From: Catellatospora sp. KI3 | GTDB taxonomy: Bacteria; Actinomycetota; Actinomycetes; Mycobacteriales; Micromonosporaceae | Assembly: GCF_029948125.1 (NCBI RefSeq) | Contig: NZ_JASAMB010000014.1 | Coordinates: 62,001 to 126,000 of the forward strand | Direction: 5' to 3' | DNA: 64,000 bases | Shown here: positions 31,911 to 39,126 of the stretch, one piece after another | Layout: every line of letters starts with the position of its first letter | Position numbering within the stretch: the first letter of the stretch is position 1 | The notes under the pieces: model-generated | Seen by the model: only the letters and a program-made list of their open reading frames with translations | Told to the model about the DNA's origin: nothing | Database searches by the model: none | Translations under genes and position numbers: made by a program

Positions 31911-33395
31911 TCAGACTCCGATGTTCGACTGGGGACCGGCGTACGTGGTGACCAGCGCGGGCACGTTGGCGGCCGGGTCGAGGGTGTAGGAGTAGAACGA
32001 CGACGGGTTGAACGCCGACCCGTTGGTCTGCGCCTTGCCGGTGCAGTTGACGAGGATGCTGCCCCGCTGGACCAGCTGCGCGGCCGTGGTGTCCGGGTAG
32101 TACGGGTTGGCCACGTTCTGGAAGTAGCTGTTCTCCAGCACCATCTTGGTGGCCCCGCGCGACAGGTTGCCGTACGAGGTGACGTTGCTCAGGTAGTTGT
32201 TGTAGAGGTGCGCGTAGGCGACGTTGTCGGTGCTGGGGTTGCGCTGGTTGGTGTCGTGGATCCAGTTGTGGTGGATCGTCATGCGCGCGGTGACGTTCTC
32301 GGTCCAGCCGATGCCGAACGTCTTGTTGTGGTCGGACAGCACGTTCCAGGACACGGTCAGGTAGGTGGTGTCCTTGCGGCTGTCGATCAGGCCGTCGTTG
32401 GTGTGGGTGATCAGGTTGTGGTCGATCCAGATGTGGTCGGCGGTGTCCATCTGGATGCCGTCGTAGTCGAACTCCTTGTCGTCCGGGTCGTCGGAGGCGA
32501 CCTCGGTCTCGCCGATGGTCAGGTTCCGGATGATCACGTTGCGCACGCCGACCCCGAGGAAGATGCCGCCGTGCAGGATCTTGCCGTTGCGGCCGACCCC
32601 GATCAGGGTCTTGTTCGAGGTCACCGGGATCTCGTAGCCGAACGTCGGCACGGTGATCGCCGCGTTGATCCGGATCGTGTACGGCGACGACGACGTGGCG
32701 TACTTCAGCAGGTCGGCGTACGTGGTGACGGTGACGGTCGCGCCGCCCGCGCCGCCGGTCGTCCCCGCGGCGAACCCGTCGGCGGTGTTGGACCAGGTGC
32801 GGCCGGAGGCGGTCGGGCTGGGCGCGGCGCCGACCAGGTTGAACGACCACTGCATGCGGGCGATGTCGGAGCAGGTCTCCTGCACGATCGGGTTGCCGCC
32901 CGCGGTGGAGCCGTCCTTGTCGCTGACGCACAGGCCGCTGGAGACGCTGGTGACGCGGTACTTGCCGGAGGCGGCGGCCGACGCGGTGAAGGTCCACGAC
33001 TGGTTGGCCTGCGCCGAGCCGCAGCCCCACTGCTGGAGCTGGGTGCCCGAGGTGGTGGCGGCGCTCGGCACGTCGACGCACATGCCGCTGTTGACGTTGA
33101 CGAGGTTGTACGCGCTGCCCGCGGCGGTGACCCGCCACTGCTGGTAGGTGGCGCCGGCCGCGCAGGCGGCCTGGGTCAGCTTCGTACCGGAGGCGGTGGC
33201 GGCGCCGGCCACCTCCAGGCACTTGCCGCTGGCACCGGCGACGACGGTGTAGACGCCGCCGGGCAGCGGGGTGGTCGCCGCCTGCGAGGGCAGCATGTTC
33301 ACGCCGACGACCACGGCGGGCACGGCGACCAGCACCGCGACGGCGGAGATCAGCCTGGTCGCGGTCCGGGAGCGGGGACGGGACGGTTCGGACAT
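31911..33395 (-). CDS. Secreted pectate lyase (PL1-like) with N-terminal ricin-type lectin domain
   Basis: A 494-aa exported polysaccharide lyase. The N-terminal basic/hydrophobic signal ends near MLPSQAA (about residue 40). A CBM13 beta-trefoil spans about 45-190. The PL1-type parallel beta-helix (about 200-494) contains YDGIQMDTADHIWIDHN with calcium-binding Asp residues, then IHHNWIHDTNQRNP, where the Arg corresponds to the catalytic base, and AYAHLYNNYL. It cleaves polygalacturonate by calcium-dependent beta-elimination. AGGAAGG is placed 8 nt before ATG 33395. This is the first gene of the pectinase operon and is divergent from the sigma-factor fusion gene. Confidence 0.9.
   Translation of the reverse strand: MSEPSRPRSRTATRLISAVAVLVAVPAVVVGVNMLPSQAATTPLPGGVYTVVAGASGKCLEVAGAATASGTKLTQAACAAGATYQQWRVTAAGSAYNLVNVNSGMCVDVPSAATTSGTQLQQWGCGSAQANQSWTFTASAAASGKYRVTSVSSGLCVSDKDGSTAGGNPIVQETCSDIARMQWSFNLVGAAPSPTASGRTWSNTADGFAAGTTGGAGGATVTVTTYADLLKYATSSSPYTIRINAAITVPTFGYEIPVTSNKTLIGVGRNGKILHGGIFLGVGVRNVIIRNLTIGETEVASDDPDDKEFDYDGIQMDTADHIWIDHNLITHTNDGLIDSRKDTTYLTVSWNVLSDHNKTFGIGWTENVTARMTIHHNWIHDTNQRNPSTDNVAYAHLYNNYLSNVTSYGNLSRGATKMVLENSYFQNVANPYYPDTTAAQLVQRGSILVNCTGKAQTNGSAFNPSSFYSYTLDPAANVPALVTTYAGPQSNIGV
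32850..32931 (-). repeat. 82-nt segment identical to 31385-31466 (lectin module copy 2)
   Basis: The partner copy inside the pectate lyase CBM13 module. Homology continues at lower identity on both sides, for example GGCGCGGCGCCGACCAGGTT upstream. Confidence 0.9.
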
Positions 33396-33722
33396 CGGAC
33401 TGCCTTCCTGCGCGCGAGGCGCGCACGACGCGGGGGACCGCCGCCTCTGTCCGTAGGGATGGCAGACGCGGAGTCCGGGCGGGACGGCCTGCCTGCCGGG
33501 CGACAGGCGTGCCGACGGCGCGCCGGGGCGACGCGACCGTCGGCAGTAGACGGACCGCGCCACCCTCGGATAACACAATCCGAACAAGATTTTTTGCTGG
33601 TACGGCGATGACCTGCGCACAGAAGGGACTTCACGCAGTCTTTACAACAAACTCGACGCCGTGCCACGATGGCGCCCGCGCCCCGCACCGGACCCCCGTC
33701 CCATCCCGGAAACGGCCCGCCG
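33396..33722. promoter_or_regulatory. Divergent control region between pectate lyase and sigma-fusion genes
   Basis: 327 bp without a gene. Position 33555-33665 is markedly A/T-richer than its surroundings and contains a run of six T (33590-33595). It must hold the promoters for both the pectinase operon (minus) and the sigma-factor fusion (plus). The inverted repeat at 33566-33583 is the best operator candidate. I could not identify a classic GGAAC/CGTC ECF promoter pair. Confidence 0.6.
33566..33583. promoter_or_regulatory. Operator-like inverted repeat TCGGAT-N6-ATCCGA
   Basis: Perfect 6-bp arms with an A/C-rich spacer (AACACA), positioned 170 bp from the pectate lyase start and 140 bp from the sigma-fusion start. 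It is suitable for a dimeric regulator. Confidence 0.45.
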
Positions 33723-35894
33723 ATGAATCCCGCCCCCGACACCGGACTGGTCCGCGCGGCGCAGGCCGGTGACCCCCGCGCCCGCCAGGAGCTGTTCGCC
33801 GCCCACCTGTCACTGGTGTACAACGTCGTCGGCCGGGCCCTCGACGGCCACCCCGACACCGACGACGTGGTCCAGGAGACGATGCTGCGCGCGGTCGCGG
33901 CCCTGCCCCGGCTGCGCGACCCGGACCGGTTCCGCTCCTGGCTGATCGCCATCGCGGTCCGGCAGACCCAGGAGCGCGGGCGGGCGCGCGGCGCGTCCCT
34001 GGCCCGCCTGCGGCGGCTCGAGGACTGGACCGAACTGCCCGATCCGGCCGCCGACCCGGAAGCCGAGACCCTGGCCGGCGTCAGCCTGTCCACCCAGCGG
34101 CGCGAGGTCGCGGCGGCCACCCGCTGGCTCGCCCCGGCCGAGCAGAGCCTGCTCGCGCTGTGGTGGCAGGAGGTCGCGGGCGTGCTGACCCGCACCGACC
34201 TGGCGGCCGCGCTGGGCATCACGGTCGCCCACGCGGGGGTACGGGTGCAGCGCCTGAAGGCGCAGCTGGACCTGGCCCGGCAGGTGGTACAGGCGTGGCG
34301 GGCCTACCCGCGCTGCCCCGGCCTGGACACCGCCGCCCGCGACCCCCGGCGGCGCCAGGGCCCGCTCTCACTGCGCCGGGCCGAGCAGCACGTCCAGGGC
34401 TGTCCTCGCTGCGCCGGGCACCTGGCACCGCTGGTCCCCGCCGAACGGCTGCTCACCGGCGCCACACTGCTGCCGGTCCCGGTGGCGCTGGCGGCGAAGA
34501 TCGCGGGGCTGCTGTCCACCGGCGCGGTCGCCCACGCGGGTCCGGTCGGCCTCGCGATGGGCGGCTGGCTGCGCCGAGGCGTCGCGGGCCTGACCGCCAA
34601 GACCGCCGTCATCGGCGGATCGTCCCTCGCGGCGACCGCAGCGGTCGTGTTCGCCGTCAACTACCTGCCCGCTTCGCCACCGGCCGCACAGGCCGACCCG
34701 CCCCGGCCCTCACCGTCGGCGTCGACGTCGGCGACCACCGAATCGACACCGAGCCCGTCCACGAGGCCGTCCCGACCGCCCGCGGCGGCCGCACCCCCGC
34801 TCACCGGGGTGGCCGACGCCGACCTGTACGTGGCACCCGGCGGCAGCGACAGCGCCCCGGGCACCCGCACCGCCCCGCTGGCCAGCCTCAACCGGGCCGT
34901 CGAGCTGGTCCAGCCAGGTCAGACCATCGCACTGCGCGGCGGGACCTACCGGGCCACCGCCCCGGTCACCATCACCACCAGCGGCACCGAGGCGCAGCGG
35001 ATCACGCTGAGCAACTACCGCGACGAACGCCCGGTGCTCGACGCGACCGCCGTCCGCAGCAACCAGTGGTACGTCACCCAGCGGGCGTCGTACTGGACCG
35101 TGCAGGGCCTGACCGTGCGCAACGCCAAGACGTTCCCGTACGTCTGCGTGAGCTGCCGGGGCACGGTCTTCCAGCGGCTGTCGGTGCACGACAACGGCGC
35201 GACCGGGCTGGTGCTGCGCGGGCCGGGCACGGTCGGCAACCAGGTGCTCGACAGCGACTTCCACGACAACCACGACGACGCCGCGCACGGCGCCAACGCC
35301 GACGGGGTCGCGTTCAAGGACGGCGACGGCACCGGCAACGTGATCCGGGGCTGCCGCGCCTTCCGCAACGCCGACGACGGCGTGGACCTGAGCGGGTTCG
35401 CCGACCCGGTGACGGTGGAGCGCAACTGGGCGTACGGCAACGGCGTCAACCGGTGGGGCCTGGCCGACTTCGCCGGGGCCGGCACCGGGTTCAAGCTCGG
35501 CGGCGGCGACCCGGTCCCGGCCGCCCAGCATGTCGTACGGGACAACGCCGCCTGGGACAACCGCAGTTACGGCTTCACCGAGCAGAACAACCCGGGCGCG
35601 ATCAGGGTCACCGGTAACACGGCGTTCCGCAACGGGGGCGACGGGTTCGCGTTCTGGTACTCGCCCTCGGTGCTGGAGTCGAACCTGGCCCTGGGCAACG
35701 GCCGCGACGACAACCGCGGCGACACCGCCCGCGAGCACGGCAACTCCTGGAACCAGACCGGCTGGTCGGTGTCGCTACTGCGCAGCGCCGACCCGGCCAC
35801 CGCCGAGGGCCCCCGACGCCCGGACGGCACACTGCCGACCACTATGTTCCTGACCGCGATCCGGCCCGGCATCGGGGCGCACATGACATCTTGA
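33723..35894 (+). CDS. ECF sigma factor fused to zinc anti-sigma-like motif, TM helix and extracytoplasmic PL9-like beta-helix
   Basis: A 723-aa multidomain protein. Residues about 5-82 are sigma region 2 (DDVVQETMLRAVAALPRLRDPDRFRSWLIAIA) and 130-185 are sigma region 4 with a helix-turn-helix. Residues 223-230 read H-V-Q-G-C-P-R-C, an exact HxxxCxxC zinc motif as in ZAS anti-sigma factors. A TM helix lies at about 292-313, preceded by a weaker hydrophobic stretch (about 247-280). Residues 316-361 are a Pro/Ser/Thr linker, and 365-715 form a parallel beta-helix starting DADLYVAPGGSDSAPGTRTAPLASLNRAVELVQPGQTIALRGGTYR, the hallmark of pectate lyase 9-like proteins. It is divergent from the pectinase operon, so pectin-triggered sigma release is a reasonable model. 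An in-frame ATG at 33669 would add 18 residues. Confidence 0.85.
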   Translation: MNPAPDTGLVRAAQAGDPRARQELFAAHLSLVYNVVGRALDGHPDTDDVVQETMLRAVAALPRLRDPDRFRSWLIAIAVRQTQERGRARGASLARLRRLEDWTELPDPAADPEAETLAGVSLSTQRREVAAATRWLAPAEQSLLALWWQEVAGVLTRTDLAAALGITVAHAGVRVQRLKAQLDLARQVVQAWRAYPRCPGLDTAARDPRRRQGPLSLRRAEQHVQGCPRCAGHLAPLVPAERLLTGATLLPVPVALAAKIAGLLSTGAVAHAGPVGLAMGGWLRRGVAGLTAKTAVIGGSSLAATAAVVFAVNYLPASPPAAQADPPRPSPSASTSATTESTPSPSTRPSRPPAAAAPPLTGVADADLYVAPGGSDSAPGTRTAPLASLNRAVELVQPGQTIALRGGTYRATAPVTITTSGTEAQRITLSNYRDERPVLDATAVRSNQWYVTQRASYWTVQGLTVRNAKTFPYVCVSCRGTVFQRLSVHDNGATGLVLRGPGTVGNQVLDSDFHDNHDDAAHGANADGVAFKDGDGTGNVIRGCRAFRNADDGVDLSGFADPVTVERNWAYGNGVNRWGLADFAGAGTGFKLGGGDPVPAAQHVVRDNAAWDNRSYGFTEQNNPGAIRVTGNTAFRNGGDGFAFWYSPSVLESNLALGNGRDDNRGDTAREHGNSWNQTGWSVSLLRSADPATAEGPRRPDGTLPTTMFLTAIRPGIGAHMTS

Positions 35895-35926
35895 TCAAGT
35901 TCGGCGGGGTTTGCGGCGCTCCCGCC

Positions 35927-36973
35927 CTACGGTGCCGAGAACGGCCGGAAGTCGCCGTGCATCATGTTCTCGACCGTTCCACACAACGCGATGACCGCCT
36001 CCAGACCCTGGATCATCATGACAACCATCTTGTGCAGCTGCTCGTAAGCCTCCTCGATCAGATTGATGACTTCCATGACCAGCTTGCGGATCAACCCCGC
36101 CCGCTGCGTGAACGATGTGGAGAATCGGAGCTGCGCCAGCAGCCTGACGATCCGCAGGAAGTAGAGATCCAGGAGAAAGAGGACTGAGTTGAGGAAGTAG
36201 TCGTACTCTGCGGCGTAAGCCTCGTATATCTGCTGGCAGGCGTCATTTGCCTGAGCGAACGCCTCCAACGCAGGGATCCACCGCATGCGGATCTGGTAGT
36301 CGAACGCGGTGGAGGCACCACCGTCGGGGGCGTCACTGGTCCAGTGCCCGGACAGCAGATCCATCCCGCTCTCGACATCGTGTTTCACCGCGCGGATTGC
36401 GTGCTCCATGTTGCGGTGTGCCTCGGCCAGGCGCCGCAGAGCGCCGGAGTCACCGACGATGACCGGGAGCAGTCTCTCCAGCACGTCGTATCCGGAGACG
36501 AGCCGCACAAGCGTGTTGATGTGCTCTATCTTCTTGAGCACCGACGTCTTCAGTTCGGCCGTGTCCGAGTAGTCGTAGGGAGGAGGCAGGAACAGATCCG
36601 GCCCGGCAGAGAAGGCCGTCGCGGTCGACTTCACGTCTTGCTCGACATAGCCTGTCGGCATCTGGCGCCGACCGCGAGTCGCCAATATCCGCTCCGCGGC
36701 ATTGCTGTCGGCGGTTTCGTACAGATCGGCGCTTTCCCGCAGCCGCTGGGCAACGTCGTCCATCCCTCTTCTGGCCTGTACGACAAGGCCTTCCACCCTC
36801 GAACTCATCTCGTACACCACCGGCCGGGCCAGGGACAGGAGCCCGTCGAACCCGGCCGTGTTTCGGCAATGATCCTCGCAGTAACGAAGCAGGGACCCCC
36901 AGGCCGCTCCCTCTCCGTCGTCCAACTGCGCCGCGTACCCGCGCAGATATTTCGGCTCGACGACGACTCCCAA
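35927..36973 (-). CDS. Hypothetical helical protein, 348 aa, in a lower-GC patch
   Basis: Almost entirely alpha-helical, without a signal peptide. The N-terminal ~100 residues (YLRGYAAQLDDGEGAAWGSLLRYCEDHC, then a long helix VVYEMSSRVEGLVVQARRGMDDVAQRLRESADLYETAD) have the length and spacing of WXG100/EspC-like helical hairpins. The C-terminal part has two hydrophobic helices (FLNSVLFLLDLYFLRIVRLLAQL and KMVVMMIQGLEAVIALC). This is compatible with a type VII secretion substrate or toxin-carrier, but no WxG motif or toxin domain is certain. Base composition is lower in GC than its neighbours, suggesting acquisition. The partner gene lies 50 bp upstream on the same strand. Confidence 0.65.
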   Translation of the reverse strand: MGVVVEPKYLRGYAAQLDDGEGAAWGSLLRYCEDHCRNTAGFDGLLSLARPVVYEMSSRVEGLVVQARRGMDDVAQRLRESADLYETADSNAAERILATRGRRQMPTGYVEQDVKSTATAFSAGPDLFLPPPYDYSDTAELKTSVLKKIEHINTLVRLVSGYDVLERLLPVIVGDSGALRRLAEAHRNMEHAIRAVKHDVESGMDLLSGHWTSDAPDGGASTAFDYQIRMRWIPALEAFAQANDACQQIYEAYAAEYDYFLNSVLFLLDLYFLRIVRLLAQLRFSTSFTQRAGLIRKLVMEVINLIEEAYEQLHKMVVMMIQGLEAVIALCGTVENMMHGDFRPFSAP

Positions 36974-37023
36974 CAGATCCCCCTCGACTCGGGTCTTCGA
37001 CAGTCAGGCAGCGGCGCGAACAG

Positions 37024-37368
37024 TCAGCGCCGTTCTTCGAGCGCAATCCGATCGCTGACGTGGCGAGCGTGATCGAGCCGTCCGTACAGCCATCGGTGGA
37101 CGAGATAGGCATCGCGTTCGGCGACATTCCCGACGAGAACGTCCAACCAGTCGAGTTCCCCGTCTGCGATCCTGGCCAAGACGCTTCCGCACGCCACCGG
37201 CGCATCATTCGGAATGACCGAGAACTCCGCTTCGGATTCACCCTCGCACATGTTGGTCGCGGGTCCTTCGCGAGTGACGCGCCACAGGCTGGTTTCACGT
37301 TGGAAATAAGCTATATCCGACCGATGCCTCCGCATGATGTCCGCCAGATCAGCATCCCAGCTCAACAT
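37024..37368 (-). CDS. Hypothetical protein, 114 aa, leaderless
   Basis: A small acidic protein starting MLSWDADLADIMRRHRSDIAYFQRE and ending in RLDHARHVSDRIALEERR. No known domain is recognised. An in-frame ATG lies 36 nt upstream, but ATG 37368 is chosen because TACGAT is 6 nt before it with a TGGACT hexamer 17 bp further up. It is the first gene of a two-gene unit with the 348-aa helical protein, so an immunity or chaperone role for that protein is possible but speculative. Confidence 0.6.
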   Translation of the reverse strand: MLSWDADLADIMRRHRSDIAYFQRETSLWRVTREGPATNMCEGESEAEFSVIPNDAPVACGSVLARIADGELDWLDVLVGNVAERDAYLVHRWLYGRLDHARHVSDRIALEERR

Positions 37369-37728
37369 GCAGTCATCGTAGCAGAAAACCCGATGACAGT
37401 CCACTTCGCACGGTTCTTGAGAGTCACCTTTCCTGCCCGCCTTCCACCTTTACCTACACCACATTTCCGGCGGGCCGAAACTCGTTTTGATATCGTCATC
37501 AGCCCTGTCCGCGCCAATGCCCCCGCATTTCCGGCCAAGACCGCCGCCTTCGCCCGAATCCCGGTCCGGCGAAGCCTTCAAGGTTCCGCGAACGCATAGC
37601 GAACAGAGACCGCCATCCGACCCACACTTCGATGCCGATGAGCCGAGTGGCGGACCACCGCGACTGGCCCGAGACCCAACCGCCGGCGTCCAAGCGGAAC
37701 CGGGGCCGCATGGCCGGCGAGGGGTGCG
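37369..37728. other. Gene-poor stretch
   Basis: 360 bp in which no convincing gene is seen on either strand. Apart from the promoter at 37375-37403, it is pyrimidine-rich (TTTCCTGCCCGCCTTCCACC near 37430) and lower in GC than the surroundings. It may be a degraded remnant. Confidence 0.4.
37375..37403 (-). promoter_or_regulatory. Promoter TGGACT-17-TACGAT for the 114-aa gene
   Basis: On the minus strand TGGACT (37403-37398) and TACGAT (37380-37375) are separated by exactly 17 bp, and TACGAT ends 6 nt before ATG 37368. Both hexamers and the leaderless spacing agree. Confidence 0.6.
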
Positions 37729-37854
37729 TCAGCCGCCCCGCTGCCGCCAGTACCGGCCGGGTTCTCGCCGTTTGCATACGGCGTCGACGTAAGCCTTGGC
37801 ACCCCGCAAGCCCAGTTGCGGGGCATGCTCGCGGATGTGCCGAAGCGCGGCCAT
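37729..37854 (-). CDS. Small protein resembling the ribosomal L7/L12 C-terminal domain core
   Basis: A 41-aa frame from ATG 37854. MAALRHIREHAPQLGLRGAKAYVDAV aligns by eye with the L7/L12 C-terminal signature (IKxVREhTGLGLKEAKxxVD), followed by a basic tail CKRREPGRYWRQRGG. Small actinobacterial proteins with this motif exist outside the ribosomal operon. The frame upstream is open but antisense to the neighbouring region, so the true N terminus may be longer. It could also be a fragment of a broken gene. Confidence 0.4.
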   Translation of the reverse strand: MAALRHIREHAPQLGLRGAKAYVDAVCKRREPGRYWRQRGG

Positions 37855-37962
37855 GACGCCGCCGCGCCGTTCGTGATCATGGCGACCGTCTCCCGGACCC
37901 CGCGCACACCCGCCAGTCCAGCCGGGCACGACCGGGCCTGCCAGGCGAGGCACACTTCCAGG

Positions 37963-38589
37963 GTGAACGACGATCTCGACGCGGTGGCCGTGCTGCACGA
38001 TCCGGTCCGGCGGGCGCTGTACGACTATGTCGCCGCCCAGGGTCGGCCGGTCGGGCGGGACGAGGCGGGGCAGGCGGCCGGCATCTCCCGTACCCTCGCC
38101 GCTTTTCACCTGGACAAGCTGGCCGAGGCCGGGCTGCTGGAGATCGACTTCATGCGGCTGACCGACGCCCGGCCCGGCCCCGGCGGCGGTCGACCGGCGA
38201 AGGTGTATCGCCGCGCCCGTACGGCCCGCAAGGTCACCCTGCCGGAGCGGGACTACGAGCAGCTGGCGGGCCTGCTCGCCGAGGTGGTGCACGACCTGGA
38301 CGCCGACGGCCGGGCGATCGCGGCGGCGGGCGCGGCCGGACGCCGCCTGCACCGGCCCGGTGCCTGGCTGCAGACCCTGCGCGAGCGCGGCTACGAACCC
38401 TACGACGACGGCGACCGGGTCCGCCTGCGCAACTGCCCGTTCTACCAGGTTGCCCGCGATCAGCCGCTACTGGTGTGCGCGATGAACCTGGCGCTGTGCC
38501 AGGGCGTGGCGGGCGAGGAGGCGGCGGCCGAACTGGACCCCCGGCCCGACGAGTGCTGCGTCTCGTTTTCTAAAAACAAAAATCGTTGA
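37963..38589 (+). CDS. HTH transcriptional regulator with C-terminal cysteine cluster (SufR/ArsR-like)
   Basis: A 208-aa regulator. The winged HTH at about 5-90 (HDPVRRALYDYVAAQGRPVGRDEAGQAAGISRTLAAFHLDKLAEAGLLEIDF) is of the ArsR/DeoR type. The C-terminal half has CPFYQVARDQPLLVC, ALC and DECCV, the cysteine pattern of SufR-like and related regulators that bind an Fe-S cluster or zinc. GTG 37963 is chosen; CACACT stands 6 nt upstream. The final codons (SFSKNKNR) are unusually A/T-rich, and its stop codon lies inside a TTGACA hexamer just before the DUF3291 gene, which it may control. Confidence 0.78.
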   Translation: MNDDLDAVAVLHDPVRRALYDYVAAQGRPVGRDEAGQAAGISRTLAAFHLDKLAEAGLLEIDFMRLTDARPGPGGGRPAKVYRRARTARKVTLPERDYEQLAGLLAEVVHDLDADGRAIAAAGAAGRRLHRPGAWLQTLRERGYEPYDDGDRVRLRNCPFYQVARDQPLLVCAMNLALCQGVAGEEAAAELDPRPDECCVSFSKNKNR

Positions 38590-38591
38590 CA

Positions 38592-38597
38592 TAGAAT
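38592..38597 (+). promoter_or_regulatory. -10 element for the DUF3291 gene
   Basis: TAGAAT directly follows the regulator stop and would place the RNA start about 12-18 nt before the DUF3291 start codons (GTG 38616, ATG 38622). The upstream flank is a run of A/T (TTTTCTAAAAACAAAAATC), rare in this genome and a possible regulator target. Confidence 0.45.
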
Positions 38598-38621
38598 CGC
38601 GGCGGGTGCTCTGCTGTGTCC

Positions 38622-39074
38622 ATGCATCTCGCGCAGCTGAACGTCGGACATCTCATCGCGCCCGTCGACGCCCCCGGACTCGCCGAGTTCGTCGCCCTGC
38701 TCGAACCGGTCAACACCCTCGCCGACGAGGCACCCGGATTCGTGTGGCGCCTCAAGGAGTCCGAGACCGACCCGACCGCGACCTACGTCCACGACTTCGG
38801 CGACGACCTGCTGCTCAACATGTCGGTCTGGCGCACCCGCGACGACCTGTGGAACTACGTCTACCGGACCCGGCACCTGGCGGTGCTGCAGCGCCGCCGC
38901 GAGTGGTTCCAGCGGTCACTGCAGGTCAGCAGCGTGATGTGGTGGGTCCCCGAGGGACACCTGCCCACGGCCGCCGAAGGGATGGCGCGGCTGACCCGGC
39001 TGCGCGAGCAGGGCAGCAGCCCGGACGCGTTCACGTTCAAGGACTTCCACGAGGCACCCGCCCCGGTCGCCTGA
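38622..39074 (+). CDS. DUF3291 domain protein
   Basis: A 150-aa protein matching DUF3291 over its full length. It begins MHLAQLNVGHLIAPVDAPGLAEFVALLEPVNTLADEAPGFVWRL and contains NMSVWRTRDDLWNYVYRTRHLAVLQRRREWF and MWWVPEGHLPTAAEGMARL, a dimeric alpha/beta-barrel pattern. Function is unknown; relatives resemble heme-degrading or EthD-type folds. ATG 38622 is preferred because family members start at this MHLAQLN; GTG 38616 is in frame. It follows the HTH regulator by 32 bp. Confidence 0.8.
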   Translation: MHLAQLNVGHLIAPVDAPGLAEFVALLEPVNTLADEAPGFVWRLKESETDPTATYVHDFGDDLLLNMSVWRTRDDLWNYVYRTRHLAVLQRRREWFQRSLQVSSVMWWVPEGHLPTAAEGMARLTRLREQGSSPDAFTFKDFHEAPAPVA

Positions 39075-39084
39075 CGCGCGGACG

Positions 39085-39116
39085 CGAACAGCCCCGCCCG
39101 AAGGCGGGGCTGTTCG
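39085..39116. terminator. Bidirectional terminator, 14-bp stem with CGAA tetraloop
   Basis: CGAACAGCCCCGCC (39085-39098) pairs with 39103-39116 around a CGAA loop, between the convergent DUF3291 and nucleotidase genes. Confidence 0.85.
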
Positions 39117-39126
39117 CCGAAGCGGG

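Noticed and set aside
37060..37599. Plus-strand frame of ~180 codons opposite the 114-aa gene
   Set aside because: No start signal, no domain, and the minus strand has a convincing promoter and start.
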